A stretch of DNA of 13,820 nt. Source: Desulfuromonadaceae bacterium (lineage in GTDB: Bacteria > Desulfobacterota > Desulfuromonadia > Geobacterales > Pseudopelobacteraceae). Position numbers and translations under genes: made by a program. The notes under the pieces are model-generated. The model was not told the origin of the DNA. It did no database searches and worked only from the letters and a program-made list of their open reading frames with translations. Shown here piece by piece: positions 6,002-11,740 of this stretch. Where the stretch lies: assembly GCA_028686145.1 (NCBI GenBank), contig JAQUCQ010000047.1:1-13820 (forward strand), read 5' to 3'. The first letter of the stretch is position 1, and the number at the start of each line of letters is the position of its first letter.

Positions 6002-6667
6002 ATGTGCGGACGTTTTACATCATTACTCTCGCCAGAACTCCTGGCCGTCATTTTTGAGATATTTCCGCCGCCGAAATCCGATCTTCGCTACAATATTGCG
6101 CCAACTCAAACAACCGGAGTGGTCAGGAGCGACGGAGAACGTAACCAGCTCGTTACGATGAAATGGGGATTAGTTCCTTCCTGGGCAAAGGATCCGAAAA
6201 TTGGTACAAGCCTGATCAACGCCAGATCAGAAACAGTGGCCGAAAAGCCTTCATTCCGTCATGCGATCAAAAAAAATCGCTGCATTATCCCGGCAACAGG
6301 TTTTTTTGAATGGCTGCATTGCGGAAACAAGAAACAACCATTTTACATACATATGAGCGACGGCGGACTAATGGCCTTTGCGGGGATTTGGGAACACTGG
6401 CACTCTCCGGATAACGAAAACATCATTGGAACCTTTTCGATATTGACCACGACATCAAACGATCTGATTGCGCCGCTTCATGAGCGTATGCCGGTTATCC
6501 TGCGGAAGGAAGATTACGACCTGTGGCTTAATAAAAACATGCAAGATCCTACTGAGCTCCAATATCTTTACCGGCCAATTCCGTCCGACCAATTAGATAT
6601 GTACCCGGTATCAGAGCGCATGAATTCACCTCGATTTACTGGTCCGGAATGTATCGGGCGAGTTTGA
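6002..6667 (+). CDS. yedK: SOS response-associated peptidase family protein (YedK/HMCES), abasic-site shield
   Basis: The protein has 221 residues. Starting at ATG 6002 makes Cys2 the residue exposed after Met removal, as this family needs for its thiazolidine crosslink to abasic sites. The GTG at 5993 would hide it. A GAGG ribosome binding site lies about 8 bases upstream. Conserved residues are all present: MCGRF (1-5), NIAPTQ (31-36), MKWGLVPSWA (53-62), Asn73 in LINARSE, Glu103 in GFFEW, and His160 in HERMPVIL. The protein crosslinks abasic sites in single-stranded DNA and so prevents strand breaks. It sits 23 bases behind the polymerase gene, almost surely in one operon, and thus belongs to the LexA-linked SOS module. 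It is intact and of normal length. Confidence 0.93.
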   Translation: MCGRFTSLLSPELLAVIFEIFPPPKSDLRYNIAPTQTTGVVRSDGERNQLVTMKWGLVPSWAKDPKIGTSLINARSETVAEKPSFRHAIKKNRCIIPATGFFEWLHCGNKKQPFYIHMSDGGLMAFAGIWEHWHSPDNENIIGTFSILTTTSNDLIAPLHERMPVILRKEDYDLWLNKNMQDPTELQYLYRPIPSDQLDMYPVSERMNSPRFTGPECIGRV

Positions 6668-6885
6668 TGTCTTTAAAATTATGTGGAACGTAAGGTGGCA
6701 TTGTTACTTGAAACGACTATGACTCGGTTAGCGTTCTGCTCGTCTGCTATCTGAGGCTTATACTGTCTGTTAACATTGCAACGGATAGTTGGAGACTGCA
6801 GGTGTCCGGCGTGTTGTAATTGCTGGACGATCGTGGAGTTTGGGCACTACCGGAGTCGCAATATAATTCCTCTTACTACCATCCG
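6668..6885. other. Intergenic region between yedK and the convergent RHH gene
   Basis: These 218 bases separate convergent genes. I see no coding frame of note, no clear hairpin with a T-run and no RNA gene. A stretch at 6780-6850 has mixed composition without homology that I recognise. Confidence 0.5.
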
Positions 6886-7068
6886 CTATTCACCCCCTTT
6901 CTGACCTTCAACAAATTTCCTAAGAACAGAAATTATTTGTTTACTCAATGACCGGTCCTGAGCAGCTGCGACCAATTCAAGCTGAGATTTGATTTCAATA
7001 GGAATCCTCATCGTGAACTGTACAGTATTTTTTTCTAATTTTTCCTTTGCTTCTTCCCTCTCTGTCAT
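6886..7068 (-). CDS. Arc-type ribbon-helix-helix DNA-binding protein
   Basis: The protein has 60 residues. After a charged N-terminal segment (EREEAKEKLEK), the strand QFTMRIP (residues 17-23) and two helices, IEIKSQLELVAAAQDRS and LSKQIISVLRKFVEG, make the ribbon-helix-helix fold of Arc/MetJ-type repressors, which bind DNA as dimers through the strand. The minus-strand start has AAGGGGA six bases upstream. Proteins of this size often autoregulate or serve as antitoxins. The divergently transcribed 58-residue membrane peptide shares the 172-base AT-rich control region, so it may be a target. No toxin gene follows it on the minus strand. Confidence 0.8.
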   Translation of the reverse strand: MTEREEAKEKLEKNTVQFTMRIPIEIKSQLELVAAAQDRSLSKQIISVLRKFVEGQKGGE

Positions 7069-7080
7069 AAAAAATCCCCT

Positions 7081-7169
7081 TTACATAATTGTCTTACAAA
7101 TAACTTATATATTACATATCGTATCATTGTAAAGATTTCCTTGACACCATACACATAATTTATTATAAA
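7081..7169. promoter_or_regulatory. Divergent control region with a strong plus-strand promoter and TTACA repeats
   Basis: TTGACA (7141-7146), 17 bases, then TATAAA (7164-7169) is a near-consensus sigma70 promoter for the plus-strand small gene at 7241. On the minus strand, TTTACA then 16 bases then TATATA could drive the RHH gene. TTACATA occurs at 7081-7087 and 7112-7118, and TTACAAA at 7094-7100. These are possible half-sites for the RHH protein. Confidence 0.5.
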
Positions 7170-7240
7170 CATTTTGTCTTACTTTATATGTCATTTGTCT
7201 TTCATTTATTTAATGCCAAAATTTTGTTAGTGGAGAAAAT

Positions 7241-7417
7241 ATGCCGAAACTTTATATTATTTTAGTAATTATTGCCTCCGCGTCAACGATGTTTGTATTA
7301 TTTCCAGGCTCTCTTGAACACATGTCGCATTTCGGCCACTGGCTAACTTTAGTAGTCTCCGGCCACCACATAGCCGATGAGGTAGCACACTCAATTCACC
7401 CTCGAAGTAAAGTATGA
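7241..7417 (+). CDS. 58-residue His-rich small membrane protein
   Basis: This short frame starts at ATG 7241 behind GGAG eight bases upstream and a strong promoter at 7141-7169, and ends at TGA 7415-7417. It begins MPKLYIILVIIASAS, a hydrophobic segment covering residues 4-22 that could be a membrane helix or uncleaved signal anchor. The remainder holds seven His residues (27, 30, 33, 42, 43, 50, 53) around a second moderately hydrophobic stretch (WLTLVVSG). The spacing suggests a metal-binding or amphipathic part, but no family is recognised. The divergent RHH regulator hints at a regulated, possibly toxic, small membrane peptide. The strong promoter and ribosome binding site are the main support for it being real. 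Confidence 0.5.
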   Translation: MPKLYIILVIIASASTMFVLFPGSLEHMSHFGHWLTLVVSGHHIADEVAHSIHPRSKV

Positions 7418-7532
7418 GCTACGACCAGCTGATATGATTATTTCAATGATTGACCTGTCTACTATTCGCTAAATGACAAAGAGTTGAGATTTGATATGGG
7501 AATCCGGATCATTAAAATATGGAGAAACAAAC

Positions 7533-7901
7533 ATGAATAACGAAAATAACGTACTTACGTACATCGATTCATTACCGCCGTTATGCCATTCGTTACCGTA
7601 TGTTTTCAAAGGCACCGAAGCAAAAATTGAAAATATAGTTGTGAAATGCGCAACATGCGGAGCAGAGATTCACTCAAGCAACATACGGGGTAGCTTTTCC
7701 TTATTAGGACAGAGTGCAACTCTCTTAGCTTACGCTCTCTGTTATGCTGATCGGACAATTACGCCTGTTGAAGCAAGATTTGGATCAAGTGGAGAACTGC
7801 TAACGAAAGGGCCCGAGGGCTGGATTCAAGGGCGATGGTGTCGGGAGAAACCTATTAGCGTGCTGACAAAGATAAAGGAATTTATCCAAGGGGGAAAATA
7901 G
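7533..7901 (+). CDS. Small protein of unknown function with a CxxC knuckle
   Basis: The protein has 122 residues from ATG 7533, with GGAG eight bases upstream. The frame is open to ATG 7491 as well, but that start lacks a ribosome binding site. VKCATCGAEI (residues 37-46, Cys39 and Cys42) is a zinc-knuckle-like half-site. Further Cys residues at 18, about 83 and near the end (RWCRE) might complete it, but no standard zinc-ribbon spacing is evident. A mildly hydrophobic stretch (LLGQSATLLAYALCYA) follows. The end QGRWCREKPISVLTKIKEFI is helical. The gene is followed at once by a mini-frame and then by the 98-residue gene, so it probably heads a small operon. Function unknown. Confidence 0.65.
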   Translation: MNNENNVLTYIDSLPPLCHSLPYVFKGTEAKIENIVVKCATCGAEIHSSNIRGSFSLLGQSATLLAYALCYADRTITPVEARFGSSGELLTKGPEGWIQGRWCREKPISVLTKIKEFIQGGK

Positions 7902-7928
7902 ATGATTGAGATAATCCGATATGCATAA
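7902..7928 (+). other. Eight-codon mini-frame overlapping the next start
   Basis: ATG 7902 directly follows the previous stop and has AAGGGGG eight bases upstream. It reads MIEIIRYA and stops at TAA 7926-7928, which overlaps the next start, ATG 7921. The following gene has no ribosome binding site of its own, so this mini-frame may serve termination-reinitiation coupling. Confidence 0.35.
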
Positions 7929-8217
7929 GAATAAGAGATCTCAATTGGAGTTGATAGAATTCCCTCCTCCATTGTACCGGACTATTTTGGAAGCTACAGG
8001 CAGTCCACTGAGGGCATACTATGAAGTATCTATCTACCGTATGACGGATTCTGGATACCTTATTCAAAAATCATCTGGTGGTCAAAAATCAAAACCAAAT
8101 ATTGAGACGTGGTTTCGTCCGAATTTGCAACAAGCGCTTGAGAAGAAAGCACAGTTGATTAACGCTAAACTTAATAGGAAAACGAAGGGACGAGTCTATA
8201 CAACAACAGAGGATTAA
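7921..8217 (+). CDS. Small basic protein of unknown function, possibly WGR-like
   Basis: This 98-residue basic protein starts at ATG 7921. The segment YEVSIYRMTDSGYLIQ, a Gly/Lys-rich loop (SSGGQKSKPN), ETWF, then a helix (LQQALEKKAQLINAKLNRK) and GRVY resembles in outline the WGR domain. That is a small beta-rich nucleic-acid-associated module with a terminal helix over KxKxF and a YxL start, but the W-G-R triad itself is absent. The likeness is weak and from memory. It follows the CxxC gene by 19 bases, has no obvious ribosome binding site and is probably translated through coupling. The recombinase promoter lies directly downstream. Confidence 0.6.
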   Translation: MHKNKRSQLELIEFPPPLYRTILEATGSPLRAYYEVSIYRMTDSGYLIQKSSGGQKSKPNIETWFRPNLQQALEKKAQLINAKLNRKTKGRVYTTTED

Positions 8218-8258
8218 GATAACAAAAAATTTCAGACGGTTTATGAATGTTGGTTTAG

Positions 8259-8297
8259 TTGACAGATAACGTCCGTTTTCTGTTATCTAAAAACGGA
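8259..8297 (+). promoter_or_regulatory. Promoter of the recombinase gene with two interlocked dyads
   Basis: TTGACA (8259-8264), 18 bases, then TTATCT (8283-8288) forms a plausible promoter. Dyad 1 is AGATAAC (8264-8270) with GTTATCT (8282-8288). Dyad 2 is TCCGTTTT (8272-8279) with AAAACGGA (8290-8297). The dyads interlock: each has one arm inside the other's loop. Dyad 2 covers GGAG (8295-8298), the ribosome binding site of the recombinase. They may be operators, recombinase binding sites, or mutually exclusive hairpins in read-through RNA. Confidence 0.6.
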
Positions 8298-8303
8298 GTA
8301 TTT

Positions 8304-9098
8304 ATGCCAGAAAGTAAGTTTGTATCGTATATGCGAGTGTCAACTTTACGACAGGGCATCTCAGGGCTCGGACTTGATGCTCAAAAGAAAGCCATTGCCG
8401 ATTACATAAGCAGAGGGTCCTGGGAGTTAATTGCCGAGTTTGTAGAAATAGAGAGCGGCAAAGTTGATAATAGAAAGGAACTTCAAAAAGCTTTGCATCT
8501 TTGCTTAATGACGGGGGCAACCCTTGTGATAGCAAAACTGGATCGATTGTCTCGAGATTTGCATTTCATCAGCTCCATACAAAAATCAAATATTGAATTT
8601 ATCGCATGTGATATGCCGGCGGCTAACAGATTCACCATCCATATCCTCGCTGCCGTGGCGGAGCATGAGCGGTACATGATAAGTCAGCGAACAAAAGCTG
8701 CTTTGCAAGCCGCAAAAGCAAGAGGGACAAAACTGGGCAACCATGCCAATTTGACAACTTCAGCTCTTATAGAGGGGCGCAAGCTTGGTGTCATTGCAAG
8801 AAAGAAAAAAGCTGATGACTTTGCATCACAGATTGCGCAGGTAATTAATGATTTCATGGGGCAAGGGCTAACTTTAGCTCAGACAGCAGCCGAGCTGAAC
8901 AGCCGCAACATTCTAACGTCATCAGGTAAAATTGGACGTTGGTCTGCAACAACAGTTAGAAACGTAGTCATTCGTATCCAATCACTGGATCAAGCGCTGG
9001 AAAAATACGACAAATTAGTACGAGAGAAATTAAGAAAAAAGAGAGGCAGAATTTATATGCGGGTTCATGACGAAAAGGAGTTTTTATGCAAAAAATAG
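8304..9098 (+). CDS. Serine recombinase (resolvase/invertase family)
   Basis: The protein has 264 residues from ATG 8304, with GGAG five bases upstream. The frame opens earlier at a TTG that lies in the promoter. The catalytic domain shows YMRVST (nucleophile Ser13, Arg11), GLGLDAQ, KLDRLSRD (Lys78, Arg81, Arg84) and EHERYMISQRT (Glu120, Arg123). After the long E-helix a C-terminal region ends in a helix-turn-helix-like part with GLTLAQTAAELNSRNI and WSATTVRNVV. It is larger than Tn3-type resolvases and smaller than the large integrases. Such enzymes cut and rejoin DNA through a Ser-DNA link, resolving multimers, inverting segments or moving elements. The dyads just upstream may be its recombination site and its own operator. 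The next gene overlaps its end by 13 bases, so they are co-transcribed. Confidence 0.88.
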   Translation: MPESKFVSYMRVSTLRQGISGLGLDAQKKAIADYISRGSWELIAEFVEIESGKVDNRKELQKALHLCLMTGATLVIAKLDRLSRDLHFISSIQKSNIEFIACDMPAANRFTIHILAAVAEHERYMISQRTKAALQAAKARGTKLGNHANLTTSALIEGRKLGVIARKKKADDFASQIAQVINDFMGQGLTLAQTAAELNSRNILTSSGKIGRWSATTVRNVVIRIQSLDQALEKYDKLVREKLRKKRGRIYMRVHDEKEFLCKK

Positions 9099-9379
9099 AT
9101 GAATACATAATTGACAAAATTGCTAATAGTTGGCTGTTCCGCACAGTAAAATGGTCGTTTATTGAAACATTGATTTTCAACATCGTCTGGATCGCCTGGA
9201 TGACTTTTTGGGCGTGGTATCTGTGGGATATCTGGCCGGATCATGCATGGAAACCATGGGAAAGGGTTGTGTGTGAAGTTATTGGTCTGAGTTTAGCTTT
9301 TGTAGCAGCGTTATTTGTTCGCGGAGCTGGCTATGTCGGAAGTTCAAAAGCAAATTTTTATATAAAGAACGGTCAGTAA
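9086..9379 (+). CDS. Small membrane protein with C-terminal R-G motif (paralogue 1)
   Basis: The protein has 97 residues. AAGGAG precedes ATG 9086, which lies inside the 3' end of the recombinase gene. Two membrane helices are likely: the Trp-rich IVWIAWMTFWAWYLWDIW (about 33-50) and VIGLSLAFVAALFVRGAGYV (about 67-86). The second helix ends in FVRGAGYV, which matches in position and pattern FCRGTGLV and LARGTAYI of the two other small membrane proteins in this block. This one lacks their CRTW...SL tail and is the most diverged member. Function unknown. The charged RG within the membrane helix may be a conserved interaction or gating residue. Confidence 0.7.
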   Translation: MQKIDEYIIDKIANSWLFRTVKWSFIETLIFNIVWIAWMTFWAWYLWDIWPDHAWKPWERVVCEVIGLSLAFVAALFVRGAGYVGSSKANFYIKNGQ

Positions 9380-9384
9380 CAGAT

Positions 9385-9819
9385 ATGCAAATTACCAACT
9401 TACGAAAAAAGTTTAACAAGATGATAGAACCGATCTCTACGCAGCTGGCTTACGACGATCAGCCAAAAACACATGGAGCGCTTTTGTCGTTTTTGATGGC
9501 TCTGTTCGTAACTCTGATAGCAGCAAATATCCCTGCAAGCGTACTGTATGTAAGTTATTTTGCTCTGACAAAGTTTGCTCAAACTTACAATGAGTACGAG
9601 TCCGGACGCTATGTTGGTCCACATTTTATTCCATTCCTGCATATTTACGGCGTGTTTTACGGGGCTTCAATATTCTTTGATTTTTGCCGAGGGACCGGCC
9701 TTGTTTGTTATTTCGCTTGCAGAACGTGGAAATCGCTATGGAAATGCATTGTATTTTCGATATTTGCCAAACGATATGCGTCGGGCAAAACTCCGAATTT
9801 CATCATACTGAATAAATAG
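9385..9819 (+). CDS. Small membrane protein with R-G and CRTW motifs (paralogue 2)
   Basis: The protein has 144 residues from ATG 9385, five bases after the previous stop. The ribosome binding site is poor. A basic N-terminus (LRKKFNK) precedes one long hydrophobic segment (LLSFLMALFVTLIAANIPASVLYVSYFAL) and a second (FLHIYGVFYGASIFFDFCRGTGLVCYFA). Its tail, ACRTWKSLWKCIVFSIFAKR, then ASGK, aligns by eye with GCRTWTSLPKVVMFSLFGKR, then HSGN, of the protein at 10898-11278, so the two are clear paralogues. The mostly basic tail after the last helix suggests a cytoplasmic C-terminus by the positive-inside rule. No described family is recognised. Confidence 0.7.
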   Translation: MQITNLRKKFNKMIEPISTQLAYDDQPKTHGALLSFLMALFVTLIAANIPASVLYVSYFALTKFAQTYNEYESGRYVGPHFIPFLHIYGVFYGASIFFDFCRGTGLVCYFACRTWKSLWKCIVFSIFAKRYASGKTPNFIILNK

Positions 9820-9989
9820 ACTTTTTTGCTTGTAGCGTTTGGCAATCAGAACATCGCACAGAGAAAAAATAATAACAGTAACATCATTACAGATCCGAAA
9901 AACTTTTGGCATCCCAGGAACTTTTGGAACGACAATAACGACTAATCACATAAAGAAGCACACGCTCACACAGAGAAGGAGATAGAAAC
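9820..9989. other. Leader region of ssb with a short direct repeat
   Basis: AACTTTTGG occurs at 9901-9909 and 9919-9927, an 18-base period. AAGGAG (9976-9981) lies eight bases before the ssb ATG. I see no convincing promoter or terminator, so ssb may be read from upstream. Confidence 0.5.
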
Positions 9990-10370
9990 ATGGCAAGTTT
10001 AAATCGCGTAATGTTGATAGCAAATGTCGGTAAAGATCCTGAAATCCGATACACAGCTTCCGGACAGGCAGTGGTAAATTTATCGCTCGCAACAAGTGAC
10101 AAGTTCAAGAATAAATCGGGAGATTTCGAAGAAAAAACTGAGTGGCATTCAGCGGTTTTGTGGGGAAAATTGGCGGAAATCGCCGGTGAATACTTAACAA
10201 AAGGAAAATCGGTTTATCTCGAGGGCCGCCTGGAAACCCGCAAGTGGCAGGATAAGAGTGGTAACGATCGCTACACAACAGAAATTATCGGTGAAAAAAT
10301 GCAGATGCTTGGCGGTAAATCTGGTTCAGCTACTGATAGTGCTAATAACTCGGATGATGGATCGTGCTAA
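9990..10370 (+). CDS. ssb: Single-stranded DNA-binding protein with non-canonical C-terminus
   Basis: This 126-residue SSB of the bacterial OB-fold type has SLNRVMLIANVGKDPEIRY at the start, then VVNLSLATSDK, TEWHSAVLWGKLAEIAGEYL (Trp stacking region), KGKSVYLEGRLETRKWQDK and YTTEIIGEKMQMLGG. The OB domain ends near residue 106. The tail is only about 20 residues and ends NNSDDGSC. The usual tip, several acidic residues followed by IPF, which recruits SSB partner proteins, is missing, and neighbouring frames do not restore it. It should bind and coat single-stranded DNA but may not recruit host repair proteins. Being on an element with its own SOS module and ParB, it is probably a plasmid-type SSB. 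The strong ribosome binding site supports the start. Confidence 0.93.
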   Translation: MASLNRVMLIANVGKDPEIRYTASGQAVVNLSLATSDKFKNKSGDFEEKTEWHSAVLWGKLAEIAGEYLTKGKSVYLEGRLETRKWQDKSGNDRYTTEIIGEKMQMLGGKSGSATDSANNSDDGSC

Positions 10371-10409
10371 TCAAATCTCTATTAAACTTTATTTTAAAGG
10401 GATAATTCA

Positions 10410-10886
10410 ATGTCTGCAAAACATATTTTCGCACTCTACAGTCAAAAAACTGGACTTGAAATTACGCCAGAAATCAAAATCAACGGCAACAAAGGCACGT
10501 CCGAAGGTCGCGTTCAGGTTCGTTTTTTTCTTCTGCAAGCTCCAACTGAAGGAAAAATAAGTCAAATCAAGTTTCTACTGGAGCCATGGGAAGCATTCGA
10601 TATGGCGCTCCGGATTGAGAAAGTTTTCGCTTCTACTGCGGGCTGTAAAGAAAAGATGACACACAAGTTCACTCCGTCAGCTGGACAAGCTGAGGTTGTA
10701 ACGTCGGTAACAATTGAAAAATGGGAAAGAAGCGGTAGATCTGGACTCGGTATCGCAGTGTCCAGGGGTGATGTTTTTATCAGCGTTCCGATCGGCAATG
10801 ACAGTGCCTCTCGGTTTCTGTATGCTGCGCATTTCCTGAAATTTCTGTCGGCGCGACAAGGATGGATTGACAGAGAAGCGGCATGA
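10410..10886 (+). CDS. Unknown protein (gene A), possibly nucleic-acid binding
   Basis: The protein has 158 residues from ATG 10410, with AAAGGGA upstream, 39 bases after ssb. Predicted outline: beta strands (GRVQVRFFLLQAP, KISQIKFLLEP), a helix (EAFDMALRIEKVFA), a second beta set (VVTSVTIEKWERSG, GLGIAVSRGDVFISVPIG) and a C-terminal helix (SASRFLYAAHFLKFLSARQG). The repeated sheet-then-helix pattern with basic and aromatic residues recalls PC4/Whirly-like single-stranded DNA-binding folds, and the ssb neighbour fits, but this is shape only and unverified. The final 135 bases are duplicated, with about 13 differences counted by eye, at 11291-11425. The stop overlaps an ATG (10883), and the following membrane gene is coupled to it. 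Confidence 0.75.
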   Translation: MSAKHIFALYSQKTGLEITPEIKINGNKGTSEGRVQVRFFLLQAPTEGKISQIKFLLEPWEAFDMALRIEKVFASTAGCKEKMTHKFTPSAGQAEVVTSVTIEKWERSGRSGLGIAVSRGDVFISVPIGNDSASRFLYAAHFLKFLSARQGWIDREAA

Positions 10887-10897
10887 GGAGCAGTCAG

Positions 10898-11278
10898 ATG
10901 AAAAAACCAGATTTTTTAAACTTTGAGCCAGTGTATGATCCAAGACCATACAAAAAAATTCCGAAAGTAAGAGGCATTATATTTAGCCTCGCTATATCGT
11001 TAGTAGTTTGGGCTACCTCAACCGGCATGCTTACTGGAGTTTTTGCTGCCATTTTCCTGGCTATTAGTCCTCGCGAATTGGAACTGGTAGGACTTTATTC
11101 TATGATAGGAATTGCAGCCGTTATCGAATTTCTTGCCAGAGGTACAGCGTACATCTGCTTCTTAGGATGCAGAACCTGGACGTCTTTACCTAAAGTGGTT
11201 ATGTTTTCACTATTTGGCAAGAGACACCATTCTGGTAACCTCGGCGACATAAATCGTATCAACATTTTTGGATTTTAG
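10898..11278 (+). CDS. Small membrane protein with R-G and CRTW motifs (paralogue 3)
   Basis: The protein has 126 residues from ATG 10898, with GAGGAG seven bases upstream. The frame is also open from ATG 10883, which overlaps the gene A stop. Two hydrophobic segments (GIIFSLAISLVVWATSTGMLTGVFAAIFLAI in part, and LVGLYSMIGIAAVIEFLARGTAYICFL) are followed by GCRTWTSLPKVVMFSLFGKR. The end of the second helix, the RGT(A/G) motif and the tail align with the protein at 9385-9819. The stop TAG 11276-11278 is followed in the same frame by four codons and then the duplicated end of gene A. Function unknown. Coupling to gene A suggests that the soluble A protein and the membrane protein act together. 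Confidence 0.75.
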   Translation: MKKPDFLNFEPVYDPRPYKKIPKVRGIIFSLAISLVVWATSTGMLTGVFAAIFLAISPRELELVGLYSMIGIAAVIEFLARGTAYICFLGCRTWTSLPKVVMFSLFGKRHHSGNLGDINRINIFGF

Positions 11279-11290
11279 AGGGATACTGAA

Positions 11291-11425
11291 ATTGCAGTGT
11301 CCAGGGGTGATGTTTTTATCAGCGTTCCTATCGGCAAGGAAAGTGCCTCTCGGTTTCTGTATGCGGTACATTTCCTGAAATTTCTGTCGGCGCGGCAAGG
11401 GTGTATTGATAAAGAAGCTGCATGA
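11291..11425 (+). pseudogene. Truncated duplicate of the 3' end of gene A
   Basis: These 135 bases match 10752-10886 without gaps, with about 13 mismatches by hand count. The frame stays open (IAVSRGDVFISVPIG to SARQG) and ends in TGA like the original. It has no start codon or ribosome binding site of its own and begins four codons after the TAG of the membrane gene, in the same frame, so read-through would give a fused product. Some changes alter the protein (NDSAS to KESAS, GWID to GCID), so the duplication is not recent. Confidence 0.9.
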
Positions 11426-11430
11426 TTTAT

Positions 11431-11640
11431 TCATTCTCTATCTATTTTGTGTGCTGATTTTACGGGTACTGAAGGAACACACAATCTAATTTCGTTGCAG
11501 GCAACAATGCGGCATTCCCAAGTCACCCGGCCAGACTGCGTTTTTATTCTGATGAGCTGTTTAATAACAGTTTCATCTAACTCCACCTCCACTTCATCAA
11601 CAACAGTCTCCTCTCTAACTCCTCGTGGCCTACTTGCCAA
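11431..11640 (-). CDS. Small hypothetical protein downstream of parB
   Basis: This minus-strand frame of 69 residues runs from TTG 11640, convergent to and ending five bases from the gene A remnant. The start is uncertain: there is no ATG in frame, and a GTG at DEVEVE with GAGAGGAG before it is an alternative. The sequence is acidic near the start (EETVVDEVEVELDET), then beta-rich (LIRIKTQSGRVTWECRIVACNEIRLCVPSVP). A possible promoter lies upstream with -35 TTACAA, 18 bases, and -10 TATTAT, overlapped by a perfect palindrome at 11674-11689. No family is recognised. The composition and the well-marked control region are the reasons to keep it. Confidence 0.4.
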   Translation of the reverse strand: MASRPRGVREETVVDEVEVELDETVIKQLIRIKTQSGRVTWECRIVACNEIRLCVPSVPVKSAHKIDRE

Positions 11641-11655
11641 TTTTGCATGATATTA

Positions 11656-11701
11656 TTGCCATAATAATAGGTCTACAATCAAGATTGTAAGTCGCTACAA
11701 T
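11656..11701 (-). promoter_or_regulatory. Operator-like palindromes between parB and the small gene
   Basis: TACAATC-AA-GATTGTA (11674-11689) is a perfect palindrome with a 2-base centre. A further TACAAT half-site starts at 11696, 22 bases (two helical turns) from the first. An AT-rich dyad near 11651-11669 follows. On the minus strand these cover a candidate -35 (TTACAA) and -10 (TATTAT). A repressor site or a ParB/partition-related site is plausible. Confidence 0.5.
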
Positions 11702-11740
11702 TACAGGCATATAGTTTAATCAAAAATATGCACTACGGGA

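Noticed and set aside
8259..8303. Frame extension of the recombinase to TTG 8259
   Set aside because: This codon is the -35 element and the catalytic motif position fits the ATG 8304 start, which has GGAG upstream.
10258..10560. Plus-strand frame spanning the end of ssb and the start of gene A
   Set aside because: It overlaps two well-supported genes in another frame and has low-complexity Lys/Phe-rich sequence. It is a shadow frame.
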